45,516 nt of DNA from Pseudomonadota bacterium (GCA_023412805.1 JAEZRM010000120.1:1-45516); one strand, 5' to 3'; shown: positions 25,704 through 34,082, counted from the stretch's first letter. Program-made: numbers and translations. The notes: generated from the sequence alone by a model not told the origin.

Positions 25704-25721
25704 CTACGACCGAAGTCGTAG
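25704..25721 (+). repeat. 7-bp leader hairpin upstream of dksA
   Basis: CTACGAC and GTCGTAG flank a CGAA tetraloop just after the predicted dksA transcription start. A small stable stem in a 5' leader may affect mRNA stability or translation; no known riboswitch is recognised. Confidence 0.45.
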
Positions 25722-25763
25722 TCGGGGGTCGGTCGATCGGGTTTGCATGATGGGTGGCAACGC

Positions 25764-26261
25764 ATGACAAAATCCGCAAAGCTCGAAAACGGCAATGGCA
25801 CGCGAAAAGGGGGCCGAAGTAACGGCAAGCCCGACGCCCGCCACAGTGAGATCACGCTGAGCCCCGGGTACAAGCCGAGCGAGGACGAGCCGTTCATGAA
25901 CGAGCGGCATCGCTTGTACTTCAGAACCAAGCTCTTGGCCTGGAAGGAGGACATCCTCCGCCAGACGCGCGAGACGCTCATGGGTCTGCACAACGAGACC
26001 AACCAGCACGCCGACCTCGCCGATCGCGCCACGTCCGAAACGGACAAAGCCCTCGAGCTGCGCGCCCGCGACCGCCAGCGCAAGTTGATCGGTAAGATCG
26101 ATTCGGCCATCGCGCGCATCGACGACGGCAGCTACGGCTATTGCGAGGAAACGGGCGAGCCCATCAGCCTGAAGCGGCTGGACGCGCGGCCCATTGCCAC
26201 GCTCTCGATCGAGGCCCAGGAGCGCCACGAGCGCCGTGAACGGGTGTTTCGCGAGGATTGA
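25764..26261 (+). CDS. dksA: RNA polymerase-binding transcription factor DksA
   Basis: A 165-residue coiled-coil protein that binds the RNA polymerase secondary channel and, with ppGpp, adjusts rRNA and amino-acid gene transcription. The ATG at 25764 is chosen; a TTG seven codons earlier is less likely. The helical hairpin runs about residues 45-110 (RLYFRTKLLAWKEDILRQ, then DLADRATSETDKALELRARD). The conserved tail YGYCEETGEPISLKRL and DARPIATLSIEAQERHE is the zinc-finger region, but three of the four zinc cysteines are replaced, leaving only the first. This cysteine-poor form is usual in alphaproteobacteria and can work without zinc. Confidence 0.93.
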   Translation: MTKSAKLENGNGTRKGGRSNGKPDARHSEITLSPGYKPSEDEPFMNERHRLYFRTKLLAWKEDILRQTRETLMGLHNETNQHADLADRATSETDKALELRARDRQRKLIGKIDSAIARIDDGSYGYCEETGEPISLKRLDARPIATLSIEAQERHERRERVFRED

Positions 26262-26419
26262 GGCGGCTCACGCAAGGATAATGGCGGCGGAGTGGCGGCC
26301 GGGAGGCCATATCTCCGGCGTCGCAATGTATTTGAAATCCCCTCGGCTTGACCGGCCTGGATAAAGACTGCAAGAAGGGCGCGCTTTTTTCCGCACACAC
26401 CCAACTCAAGGGGGTTAGC

Positions 26420-27616
26420 TTGTCGCGCCAGTCGTATCTGTTCACGAGTGAGTCCGTTTCCGAAGGTCACCCCGACAAGGTGTGCGATCGCATCTCCGAC
26501 GAGATCGTGGACCTGTTCTATCGCGAGGGACCGAAAGCGGGCATCGATCCGTGGGTCATCCGCGCCGCCTGCGAGACGCTGGCGACGACGAACCATGTGG
26601 TCATCGCCGGTGAGACGCGCGGGCCCGCAACGGTCACCAACGAGCACATCGAGGCCGTGGCGCGCGCTGCCATCCGCGACATCGGCTACGAGCAGGACGG
26701 CTTCCACTGGCAGAACGCCAAGGTCCAGATCCTGCTGCATCCGCAATCGGCCGACATTGCGCAGGGTGTCGACTCGGGCGGCAACAAGGAAGAAGGTGCC
26801 GGCGACCAGGGCATCATGTTCGGCTACGCGACGCGCGAGACGCCGGACCTCATGCCGGCACCGATCTACTACGCCCACAAAATCCTGGAAGACCTCACCA
26901 AGGCGCGCAAGGCCCGCGAAGGCGATGCCGCCAAGCTCGGCCCCGACAGCAAGAGCCAGGTCACTGTTCGCTATGAGGGCGGCAAGCCCGTCGGCGTGAC
27001 GCAGATCGTCGTCTCGCATCAGCACATCGACGAGACGCTGACGTCCAAGGACGTGCGCGCGATCATCGAGCCGTATGTGCGCAAGACGCTGCCCGATGGC
27101 TGGATCGGCAAAGATACAGTCTGGCACATCAACCCGACCGGCAAGTTCTTCATCGGCGGTCCCGATGGCGATGCCGGCCTCACGGGCCGTAAGATCATCG
27201 TCGACACTTACGGCGGCGCGGCCCCGCACGGCGGCGGCGCCTTCTCCGGCAAGGATCCGACGAAGGTCGATCGCTCGGCGGCGTACGCTGCGCGCTACCT
27301 CGCGAAGAACGTCGTGGCTGCGGGCCTCGCGGACCGCTGCTGCATCCAGCTTTCGTACGCGATCGGCGTCGCTAAGCCGCTTTCGATCTACGTCGACACG
27401 TACGGCACGGGCAAAGTGGACGAGGCGAAGCTCGAGGCCGCACTTGCGGAGGTCATGGACCTCTCGCCGCGCGGCATCCGCAAGCATCTCGACCTGAACA
27501 AGCCCATCTACGCACGCACTTCGGCCTATGGCCACTTCGGCCGCAAGCCGGACAGCGAGGGTGGCTTCTCCTGGGAGAACACCGATCTCGCCGAGGCCAT
27601 TAAGAAGGCCGTGTAG
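26420..27616 (+). CDS. metK: S-adenosylmethionine synthetase
   Basis: A 398-residue enzyme that makes SAM from methionine and ATP. It begins with TTG at 26420, preceded by a strong AAGGGGG, and the protein starts SRQSYLFTSESVSEGHPDK; there is no ATG near the conserved start. Signature motifs are GHPDKVCDRISDEIVD, GAGDQGIMFGYA and GGGAFSGKDPTKVDRS, all intact. The 158-base leader after dksA contains a small imperfect stem, but I find no match to known SAM riboswitch consensus sequences. A strong terminator follows the gene. Confidence 0.96.
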   Translation: MSRQSYLFTSESVSEGHPDKVCDRISDEIVDLFYREGPKAGIDPWVIRAACETLATTNHVVIAGETRGPATVTNEHIEAVARAAIRDIGYEQDGFHWQNAKVQILLHPQSADIAQGVDSGGNKEEGAGDQGIMFGYATRETPDLMPAPIYYAHKILEDLTKARKAREGDAAKLGPDSKSQVTVRYEGGKPVGVTQIVVSHQHIDETLTSKDVRAIIEPYVRKTLPDGWIGKDTVWHINPTGKFFIGGPDGDAGLTGRKIIVDTYGGAAPHGGGAFSGKDPTKVDRSAAYAARYLAKNVVAAGLADRCCIQLSYAIGVAKPLSIYVDTYGTGKVDEAKLEAALAEVMDLSPRGIRKHLDLNKPIYARTSAYGHFGRKPDSEGGFSWENTDLAEAIKKAV

Positions 27617-27641
27617 TTAGATCGACCGCTTTGAATGCACG

Positions 27642-27672
27642 AAGGCCCGGGAGGTTCTGCCTCCCGGGCCTT
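27642..27672. terminator. Strong hairpin terminator between convergent metK and carA
   Basis: AAGGCCCGGGAGG and CCTCCCGGGCCTT form a perfect 13-bp stem with a TTCTG loop. On the plus strand TTTGTCATT follows; on the minus strand the stem is followed by CGTGCATTC. It lies between two convergent genes and should end both transcripts. Confidence 0.85.
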
Positions 27673-27691
27673 TGTCATTCCCGGATGGATG

Positions 27692-28891
27692 TCACGCCGC
27701 CTTGCGTGTGCGCATGAGCTCGACGAAGCGGTCGAAGAGATAGTGGCTGTCCTCGGGGCCGGGCGAGGCCTCGGGATGATGCTGCACCGAGAACACCGGC
27801 TTGTCCTTGAGGCGAATGCCGCAGTTCGTGCCGTCGAAGAGGGAGACATGCGTCTCCTCGACGCCGGCGGGAAGCGTTTCGCGATCGACGGCAAAGCCGT
27901 GGTTCATCGAGACGATCTCGACCTTGTTCGTCGTGTAGTCCTTCACCGGATGGTTCGCGCCATGATGCCCCTGATGCATCTTGTGCGTCTTCGCGCCGAG
28001 CGCGATGCCGAGCATCTGGTGGCCGAGGCAAATGCCGAAAGTCGGCAGACCCGAAGCCACCAGCTTCTTGATCTCGGGCACGGCGTACTTGCCGGTCGCC
28101 GCCGGATCGCCAGGACCATTCGAGAGAAACACACCGTCGGGCTTGCGCGCCAGAATGTCCTCCGCCGAAGCCTGCGCCGGGACGACCGTCACGCGGCAAC
28201 CCGCGTTGGCGAGGCAGCGCAGGATATTGCGCTTGAGGCCGTAGTCCACGGCGACGACGTGAAACTCCGGGTTCTCCTGGCGCTGATAGCCCTTGCCCCA
28301 AACCCAGCGCATTTCATCCCAGCCATAGCTTTGCCCGCTCGTCACCTCGGGCACGAGATCCATGCCGTCCAGACCCGGCCACGCAGCGGCCTCGGCCTTG
28401 AGCGCCTCGATGTCGAACTTGCCGTCCGGGCTGTGTGCGATCACGGCGTTCGGCATACCCTGCTCGCGAATGCGCGCGGTGAGCGCGCGGGTGTCCACCT
28501 CGGCGATGGCGATGATGCCGCGCGCCTTCAGCCACTGGTCGAGCGTCTCCGCTGCGCGGTAGTTGGACGGCGCCGAAATCGAAGCGCGGAGCACGGCGCC
28601 GCGCGCGCCGGTGCGGGCTGCGAGGTTCGACGTCTCGGTGTCCTCAGCATTCGCACCGACATTGCCGATGTGCGGGAAGGTGAAGGTGATGATCTGGGCA
28701 GCGTACGAGGGATCCGTGAGGATCTCCTGGTAGCCCGTTATGGCCGTATTGAAGCACACTTCGCCGACAGCCGAGCCGACAGCGCCGAGCCCTCGCCCCG
28801 AGATCACCGTGCCATCAGCCAGTACGAGTTTGGCCGTCGCCGGCGGACGGGCCCAGGCGTCAGTGGTCGCAGCCTTGCTGGCGGTGCTCAT
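27692..28891 (-). CDS. carA: Carbamoyl-phosphate synthase, small (glutaminase) subunit
   Basis: A 399-residue glutamine amidotransferase that feeds ammonia to CarB for arginine and pyrimidine synthesis. The start at 28891 (MSTASKAATTDAW) has AGGTGA six to seven bases upstream. The N-terminal domain includes KLVLADGTVISGRGLG and NTAITGYQEILTDPSYA. The class I amidotransferase part has FLSNGPGDP, the nucleophile cysteine in GICLGHQMLG, and a later HPEASPGPEDS with the catalytic His and Glu. The carB partner is not in the window. The gene lies downstream of sdhA on the same strand, after a 166-base gap with repeats and a hairpin. Confidence 0.96.
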   Translation of the reverse strand: MSTASKAATTDAWARPPATAKLVLADGTVISGRGLGAVGSAVGEVCFNTAITGYQEILTDPSYAAQIITFTFPHIGNVGANAEDTETSNLAARTGARGAVLRASISAPSNYRAAETLDQWLKARGIIAIAEVDTRALTARIREQGMPNAVIAHSPDGKFDIEALKAEAAAWPGLDGMDLVPEVTSGQSYGWDEMRWVWGKGYQRQENPEFHVVAVDYGLKRNILRCLANAGCRVTVVPAQASAEDILARKPDGVFLSNGPGDPAATGKYAVPEIKKLVASGLPTFGICLGHQMLGIALGAKTHKMHQGHHGANHPVKDYTTNKVEIVSMNHGFAVDRETLPAGVEETHVSLFDGTNCGIRLKDKPVFSVQHHPEASPGPEDSHYLFDRFVELMRTRKAA

Positions 28892-28952
28892 GAGCGTCAC
28901 CTTTGATTTGTGGCGCGCCGGGGCGCAGACGAGTTGTATTTAGTGTGCATAG

Positions 28953-28980
28953 AGGCGGTGCGCTAGTGCGCAGCCGCCCC
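28953..28980. terminator. Imperfect hairpin after sdhA
   Basis: GGCGGTGCGC pairs imperfectly with GCGCAGCCGCC around a TAGT loop, about 80 bases beyond the sdhA stop and about 60 bases before the carA start. It may separate the sdh transcript from carA. No T-run is present. Confidence 0.4.
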
Positions 28981-29009
28981 TGAAATCACATCGATGAGCT
29001 TCGGCTCTC

Positions 29010-29080
29010 AGTAAACGCGAGCCTTCGGCGGTCTAGTAAACGCGAGCCTTCAGCGGTCTAGTAAACGCGAGCCTTCGGCT
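29010..29080. repeat. Three tandem 25-base repeats across the sdhA stop codon
   Basis: AGTAAACGCGAGCCTTCGGC plus GGTCT is repeated at 29010-29034 and 29035-29059 (one base changed), and the first 21 bases recur at 29060-29080, which is the real end of sdhA (PKARVY-stop). A degenerate fourth piece may lie at 28996-29009. The last codons of sdhA have thus been copied twice downstream, outside the reading frame. Confidence 0.85.
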
Positions 29081-30893
29081 CGACGTACTTCATCTCGTTG
29101 GTCAGCGTGTAGGTGTGCACCGGACGATAGTCGATGAGCACCTCGCACTTCCCGTCGTTGGCCCAGGTGAGCGTGTGCTTCATCCACTCTTTGTCGTCGC
29201 GATCGGGATAGTCCTCGCGCGCGTGGGCGCCGCGGCTTTCCTTGCGGTTGTTGGCCGAAATCATGGTCACGGCGGCCTGCGCGATCAGGTTGTCGTACTC
29301 GAGCGTCTCGACGAGGTCCGAGTTCCAGATCAGCGAACGATCGGTGACAGCGATGTCGCCCGTCTGCTTCCAGATCTCGACGATCTTCTCCGCACCTTCC
29401 TGCAGCACGGGACCATCGCGGAACACGGCGCAATTGGACTGCATGAGTCGCTGCATCTTGTTGCGCAGCGACGCGGTGGACTGGCCGCCCTTGGCATGGC
29501 GGAAGCGATCGAGACGCGAGAGCGCGAGATCGGCCGCATCCTTCGGCAGATCCTGATGCGCGCTGCGCGCTTCCGTCGTCTCTGCCGCCTTGAGGCCGGC
29601 CGCGCGGCCGAACACCACGAGGTCGATAAGCGAGTTCGAGCCGAGGCGATTGGCGCCGTGCACCGACACGCACGCGGCTTCGCCGATCGCCATCAGGCCA
29701 GGGACCACGTGATCGGGATTGCCGCCTTTCAGCGTCAGAACCTCGCCGTGATAGTTCGTCGGGATGCCGCCCATGTTGTAGTGGACGGTCGGAATGACCG
29801 GGATCGGCTCGCGGTGCAGATCGACACCGGCGAAGATCTTCGCGCTCTCCGTGATGCCCGGCAGGCGCTCGGCCAGGATCTTCGGATCGAGATGATCGAG
29901 GTGTAGGAAGATGTGGTCCTTGTGCGGGCCGACACCACGCCCCTCACGAATCTCGACGGTCATCGAGCGAGATACGACATCGCGCGAGGCGAGATCCTTC
30001 ACGTGCGGCGCGTAGCGCTCCATGAAGCGCTCGCCATTCGCGTTGGTAAGATAGCCGCCCTCGCCGCGCGAGCCCTCGGTGATGAGCACACCCGCGCCGT
30101 AGATGCCGGTCGGATGGAACTGCACGAACTCCATGTCCTGCAGCGGCAGGCCGGCACGCAGCACCATGGCATTGCCATCGCCCGTGCAGGTGTGCGCCGA
30201 GGTGCAGGAGAAGTAGGCGCGGCCATAGCCGCCCGTCGCCAGAATGGTCTTCTTGGCGCGGAAGCGGTGAATGGTGCCATCCTCAAGGCAGAGTGCCACG
30301 ACACCGCGGCAGGCACCGTCCGCGTCCATGATGAGGTCGATCGCGAAATACTCGATGAAGAACTCCGCCGAGTAGCGCAACGACTGGCCATAGAGCGTGT
30401 GTAGCATGGCGTGGCCGGTGCGGTCCGCAGCGGCGCAAGTGCGCTGCGCCGGCGGGCCCTCGCCGAACTCGGTGGTCATGCCGCCGAACGGGCGCTGATA
30501 GATGCGGCCATCCTCAGTACGGCTGAAGGGCACACCATAGTGCTCCATCTCGTACACGGCCTGCGGCGCATTGCGGCAGAGGTACTCGATGGCGTCCTGG
30601 TCGCCGAGCCAGTCGGCGCCCTTGACGGTGTCGTACATGTGCCAGCGCCAGTCGTCCTTGCCCATGTTGCCGAGCGCAGCAGCGACGCCGCCCTGCGCGG
30701 CGACCGTGTGCGAGCGCGTCGGAAAAACCTTGGTGATGCACGCCGTCTTGAGGCCGGCTTGCGCGCAGCCGAGCGTCGCACGCAGGCCCGCGCCGCCGGC
30801 ACCAACGACGACGACATCATAGGTATGATCGGTGGTCGAATAGGCCTTGCCGTTGAGCGCGGGCTTGGCGACAGCGTTGGCTTGAGCGTTCAT
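29058..30893 (-). CDS. sdhA: Succinate dehydrogenase flavoprotein subunit
   Basis: A 611-residue FAD protein that oxidises succinate to fumarate as part of Complex II. The FAD-binding VVVVGAGGAGLRATLG is at the N terminus. The covalent-FAD histidine lies in TRSHTVAAQGGVAAALGNMG, followed by QFHPTGIYGAG, the active-site REGRGVGPHKDH, and GANRLGSNSLIDLVVFGRA. Length is standard. The start is 4 bases after the sdhD stop, so sdhC-sdhD-sdhA form one operon. The expected sdhB (iron-sulfur subunit) does not follow; the next gene is carA. The 3' end carries a 25-base tandem duplication. Confidence 0.97.
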   Translation of the reverse strand: MNAQANAVAKPALNGKAYSTTDHTYDVVVVGAGGAGLRATLGCAQAGLKTACITKVFPTRSHTVAAQGGVAAALGNMGKDDWRWHMYDTVKGADWLGDQDAIEYLCRNAPQAVYEMEHYGVPFSRTEDGRIYQRPFGGMTTEFGEGPPAQRTCAAADRTGHAMLHTLYGQSLRYSAEFFIEYFAIDLIMDADGACRGVVALCLEDGTIHRFRAKKTILATGGYGRAYFSCTSAHTCTGDGNAMVLRAGLPLQDMEFVQFHPTGIYGAGVLITEGSRGEGGYLTNANGERFMERYAPHVKDLASRDVVSRSMTVEIREGRGVGPHKDHIFLHLDHLDPKILAERLPGITESAKIFAGVDLHREPIPVIPTVHYNMGGIPTNYHGEVLTLKGGNPDHVVPGLMAIGEAACVSVHGANRLGSNSLIDLVVFGRAAGLKAAETTEARSAHQDLPKDAADLALSRLDRFRHAKGGQSTASLRNKMQRLMQSNCAVFRDGPVLQEGAEKIVEIWKQTGDIAVTDRSLIWNSDLVETLEYDNLIAQAAVTMISANNRKESRGAHAREDYPDRDDKEWMKHTLTWANDGKCEVLIDYRPVHTYTLTNEMKYVEPKARVY

Positions 30894-30897
30894 AGGG

Positions 30898-31317
30898 TCA
30901 GCTCCCGAATGCGAGCTTCAACACCGCCAGAATGCACGTCGCACCGACGGCAATGGCGAAGAAGGTGTTGAGCATGAGGAGCACGATCTTGAGCCCCTCG
31001 GCGTGGATGTAGTCCTCGATCACGGTCTGCATACCGAGGCGCATGTGGATGACGCCCGACAGGATCAGCATACCGAGTGCGATCGTCACGACGGGGCTTG
31101 AGAGGATATCGCGCGCAGTCTCGTAGTTCGTGCCGACGAGGCGGAGCATGAGAAAGACGGCGAAGACGACGAGGATGAGATTGGCGACACCAGTTACGCG
31201 CTGACGCCAGAAGTGATCGGTGCCTTCCTTGGCCGAACCGAGACCGCGGACGCGCGCGAGCGGCGTGCGAATCTGCGCGTCGTTGGGCGAAGGCGTTGGG
31301 CGGAGCGTGGTGGTCAT
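30898..31317 (-). CDS. sdhD: Succinate dehydrogenase membrane anchor subunit
   Basis: A 139-residue membrane protein with three transmembrane helices (about 46-66, 75-95 and 110-135). It forms, with SdhC, the quinone and haem b site of Complex II. The family motif is GVIHMRLGMQTVIEDYIHAE, with the haem-ligand type histidine and the Asp-Tyr pair near the quinone site. WRQRVTGVANLILV precedes helix one. The gene starts 12 bases after the sdhC stop and ends 4 bases before sdhA. Confidence 0.94.
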   Translation of the reverse strand: MTTTLRPTPSPNDAQIRTPLARVRGLGSAKEGTDHFWRQRVTGVANLILVVFAVFLMLRLVGTNYETARDILSSPVVTIALGMLILSGVIHMRLGMQTVIEDYIHAEGLKIVLLMLNTFFAIAVGATCILAVLKLAFGS

Positions 31318-31329
31318 GGCAGCGCCCTC

Positions 31330-31731
31330 TCAGAGCACGTAGGCTGCGATCCACACGAGGATCGTCAGCGAGATCGAGGCGATGAGCGAGCCCCAGCAGA
31401 GCTTGTCGACGGTCGCGAGATCGAAGCCGCGGCCCGTGTCCCAGATCATGTGGCGGATGCCGCCGAGCATGTGGTGGAAGAGCGCCCAGGTGTACCCGAA
31501 GAGAACGAGCAGGCCGAGCGGGTTTCCGAAGACCCACTTCGCGTAGTCGTAAGCCTCCGGACCGCTCGCCGCCGAGACGAGGTAGAAAGCCAGCAACAGC
31601 GTGCCGAAGTAAAGCGCGCAGCCCGTGATGCGATGCACGATCGACATCATCATGTTGATGAGCGGGCTGTAGATCTGAAGATGCGGCGAGATGGGTCGCT
31701 GCGTCCCGGCGGATGGCTTGGCGCTGGCCAT
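31330..31731 (-). CDS. sdhC: Succinate dehydrogenase cytochrome b556 subunit
   Basis: A 133-residue membrane protein starting at the ATG at 31731 (MASAKPSAGTQRPISPHLQI). The signature HLQIYSPLINMMMSIVHRIT carries the Ser and Arg of the quinone site. Haem-ligand histidines occur in FHHMLGGIRHMIWDTG. Three transmembrane helices are seen. It is the first gene of sdhC-sdhD-sdhA. An in-frame upstream extension to 31818 is not family-like. Confidence 0.94.
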   Translation of the reverse strand: MASAKPSAGTQRPISPHLQIYSPLINMMMSIVHRITGCALYFGTLLLAFYLVSAASGPEAYDYAKWVFGNPLGLLVLFGYTWALFHHMLGGIRHMIWDTGRGFDLATVDKLCWGSLIASISLTILVWIAAYVL

Positions 31732-32063
31732 GCTTTCGGCTCTCGTTAGATTGGGCGCCGTGCCGATACCCGGCGGGCGCCGGAGGACGATCGAAACGGG
31801 CCACAATGCCTCTGACAAGGTGAGCGTCCGCCATCCGTTGCCGGACGGCCGCGCTCCACCGTGGCGACAAGGCCCCGATAACGCCCCTGGCCGCCAGAAG
31901 GGCTTTTAACGCGGTGCAGCAACCGGGGCAATTGCTGTGTTGGTTCTAAACTGGATTTCTTCTCTGCCGAATCGGCCGGACCTTCAACGGAAAAGACTTG
32001 GGCGACAGCTGCCTGCATGGCAGCCATCGCCCATCGGCACCAATGCGCAGGAAAGGTTCCTGC
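31732..32063. other. 332-base region upstream of sdhC
   Basis: It must hold the sdh promoter. No real gene is seen; open frames here have no family sequence. A TTAGAA half-site is present on the minus strand near 31950, but no full inverted ICE or Irr box is found. Confidence 0.5.
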
Positions 32064-32768
32064 TCAGTGGATCTCTTCCATCTTGCGGAGTGCCGCCTTC
32101 AGGATCTCGATATTGAAGCCCGGTGCGCGCGCCTGATCGAGAATCACGGCCTCCTTGCGCGTGAGCAGATCGCAGGCGCCCTTAATCTTGTCGGCCACGG
32201 CGTGCGGGATCACGACGGCGCCATGACGGTCGGCGTGGATGAGGTCGTTGTGCTTCACGACCATGCCGTGGACACGAACTTCCTTGCCAAAATCGTGGAG
32301 GTGCGTCCAGGCATGGCTCGGCGCGAGTGAGCCGGCCAGGGCGAAGAAGCCCGGCGCCCACTGCGGGATATCGCGGATGCAGCCGTCGGTAATCACACCG
32401 ACCGAGCCGAGGCCCTTATGCACCGTGCTCTGTACCTCACCCCAAAAGGCGCCGTAGCCTACTTCCGCGCCATCGAGGTCCTGCAGCACCGTGAACGTGG
32501 GTACGCCGCCGGAGGCAATGTATTCGTAGTAACCGATGCGCTGATTGCGGGCCGCGTCACCGGTGATCTCGTTCTGATGCGTGGCGCGGACCGTGCCCGT
32601 GCGCGCATAGCCGACGACGGCGACGACGTCCGGGAACGGGCACACGAACGGCTTCACCGTATAGCCGTGCAGGCGGCGCTCGGGCGCCACGATCTCGAGA
32701 GCATTGCAGATCGTCGGCGTGTCGACGGTCTGTAGAAAGGCGAGCGTTTCGGCAGATACTGTGGTCAT
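32064..32768 (-). CDS. RraA-like protein (regulator of ribonuclease activity A/aldolase family)
   Basis: A 234-residue protein starting at the second ATG (MTTVSAETLAFLQTVDTPTI), with GAGGA seven bases upstream; a much longer frame to 33209 overlaps the upstream gene out of family. The family signature is SVGVITDGCIRDIPQW, with the Gly-Ala-Arg-Asp type loop replaced by DGCIRD. HADRHGAVVIPHAVADKI follows. Proteins of this family are often dimethylmenaquinone methyltransferase-like by name but many are aldolases for 4-hydroxy-4-methyl-2-oxoglutarate or similar hydroxy-ketoacids. The pairing with an Ldh2 dehydrogenase 104 bases upstream suggests a role in catabolism of a hydroxyacid rather than RNase control. 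Confidence 0.85.
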   Translation of the reverse strand: MTTVSAETLAFLQTVDTPTICNALEIVAPERRLHGYTVKPFVCPFPDVVAVVGYARTGTVRATHQNEITGDAARNQRIGYYEYIASGGVPTFTVLQDLDGAEVGYGAFWGEVQSTVHKGLGSVGVITDGCIRDIPQWAPGFFALAGSLAPSHAWTHLHDFGKEVRVHGMVVKHNDLIHADRHGAVVIPHAVADKIKGACDLLTRKEAVILDQARAPGFNIEILKAALRKMEEIH

Positions 32769-32872
32769 GGGCATTTCCTCATTTATCGGATGGACTCGTC
32801 TGGAGAGAGCCCCGCCGGCAAACCGCGACGGAAAAAGGCGAAGCACCTCGTCCCGGCAGCCGGCGGACTGAA

Positions 32873-33958
32873 TTACTGAGCGGCGAGCTGGATGCGGCGC
32901 TCGTCGACGCCGACCTTGCGCGCCGCTTCCACGATCGCACCCCAGGTGTCCTCGGGTAGCGGCACGCCATTGGCGAGACGCTCGGCCTTGGTGCGCTCCT
33001 CGGGCTCGCCGGGAATGAGCACCTCTTCGCCCGCCTTCGCAGGCTTCGCGCCTTTCACGAAGTCGACATAGCGCTGCACATCCTTGGGGAAGAAACCGGA
33101 CGTGTCGAGCTTGGCCGGATCCACGTAGAACGAGAGCATACCGTTCGAGAATTTGCGGCCCGGCTCGGTCGCGCCCGTGCCGGTGAGAGAGCCCCCGAGC
33201 AACTCGCACATGAGCGCCAGGCCCGAGCCCTTGTGATCGCCAAAAGCGCGGATGGCGCCCGTACCCTGGCTGTGATTGCGCAGGCCTGTCGGCGTGTAGT
33301 CGCCATAGAGCACATGCGGATCGTTGCTGACCTTCCCATCCGGGCCAATCAGCGCGTCCTCGGGAAGTGCCTTGCCGCCGAACGAGGCGTTGAGCACTTT
33401 GCCTTCGGCGACGACCGACGTCGCGAAGTCGAGGATCACGGGCGTCTTGCCTGGACGCGGCACACCGACGCAGTAGGGCGCCGTCGAGAAGCGTCGCTCG
33501 GTCGCCCCGAACGGCGCGACGAGAATGCTGCCCGCCGCATTGACGAAATGCACCGACACGAGACCTTCGGCCGCCGCCATCTCAGCCCAGTCGCCGACGC
33601 GACCGATATGTCCGACATCCCGCAACGCCACGCAGGAAAGGCCCATTTCCTTGCACTTCTTGATGCCCAGTGCGACGGCTTGCGGCGTAATGGTCTGGCC
33701 GAAGCCGTACTGGCCATCGACGACCGCGATGACGGGCGTCTCGGAAACGATCTTGATCTCGCGATCCGCGATAAAGGCACCTTCAGCCTTCCATTGCAGA
33801 TAGCGGGGCACGCGCTGGACGCCGTGACTGTCGTGGCCGGTCAGGTTCGCGATCACGAGATACTTGCCGATGCGCTTGCCCTCGGCCTCCGAGCAGCCGG
33901 CCTTGATGAAGATGTCGCGCACGAGATCCTCGAGCGCCTGCGCCTTGATGCGGATCAT
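32873..33958 (-). CDS. Ldh2/malate dehydrogenase family oxidoreductase
   Basis: A 361-residue NAD(P)-dependent dehydrogenase of the malate/L-lactate/ureidoglycolate dehydrogenase (Ldh2) family. Family markers are TGHDSHGVQRVPRYL (the active-site histidine region), the RDVGHIGRVGDWAE segment and LDFATSVVAEGKV with the C-terminal DHKGSGLALMCELLGG. GGGAGGA precedes the ATG at 33958. It uses a hydroxyacid substrate that cannot be named from sequence. It is upstream of the RraA-like gene on the same strand, and the pair probably forms an operon for conversion of a hydroxyacid to a keto acid followed by aldol cleavage. Confidence 0.9.
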   Translation of the reverse strand: MIRIKAQALEDLVRDIFIKAGCSEAEGKRIGKYLVIANLTGHDSHGVQRVPRYLQWKAEGAFIADREIKIVSETPVIAVVDGQYGFGQTITPQAVALGIKKCKEMGLSCVALRDVGHIGRVGDWAEMAAAEGLVSVHFVNAAGSILVAPFGATERRFSTAPYCVGVPRPGKTPVILDFATSVVAEGKVLNASFGGKALPEDALIGPDGKVSNDPHVLYGDYTPTGLRNHSQGTGAIRAFGDHKGSGLALMCELLGGSLTGTGATEPGRKFSNGMLSFYVDPAKLDTSGFFPKDVQRYVDFVKGAKPAKAGEEVLIPGEPEERTKAERLANGVPLPEDTWGAIVEAARKVGVDERRIQLAAQ

Positions 33959-34082
33959 TCGTCCTCCCGGAGGTGTCGGCTTGGATAGGAATTTCCCCCC
34001 TCCATCGCATAACGGGAGGTGATGGGTCTACTGGGGAGAGGCGCCCGCAGATGGAGAGGGGACCTGCACGAATCGAGAGGGT

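Larger units (their letters stand above)
25335..25763. other. 429-base divergent region between rpsU and dksA
   Basis: No convincing gene is seen in any frame. It holds the rpsU and dksA control regions. A promoter and a leader hairpin for dksA are listed separately. The middle part (about 25380-25640) is GC rich with no recognised motif. Confidence 0.5.

Noticed and set aside
26262..26419. Known SAM-class riboswitch before metK
   Set aside because: I could not find the conserved core of SAM-II or SAM/SAH types; only a weak stem is present.
31930..31970. Irr/ICE iron-control box upstream of sdhC
   Set aside because: Only a half-site TTAGAA is present with no matching TTCTAA partner at the right spacing.
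32769..33209. Long N-terminal extension of the RraA-like gene
   Set aside because: It overlaps the Ldh2 gene in another frame, is arginine rich, and a good ribosome site exists before the ATG at 32768.
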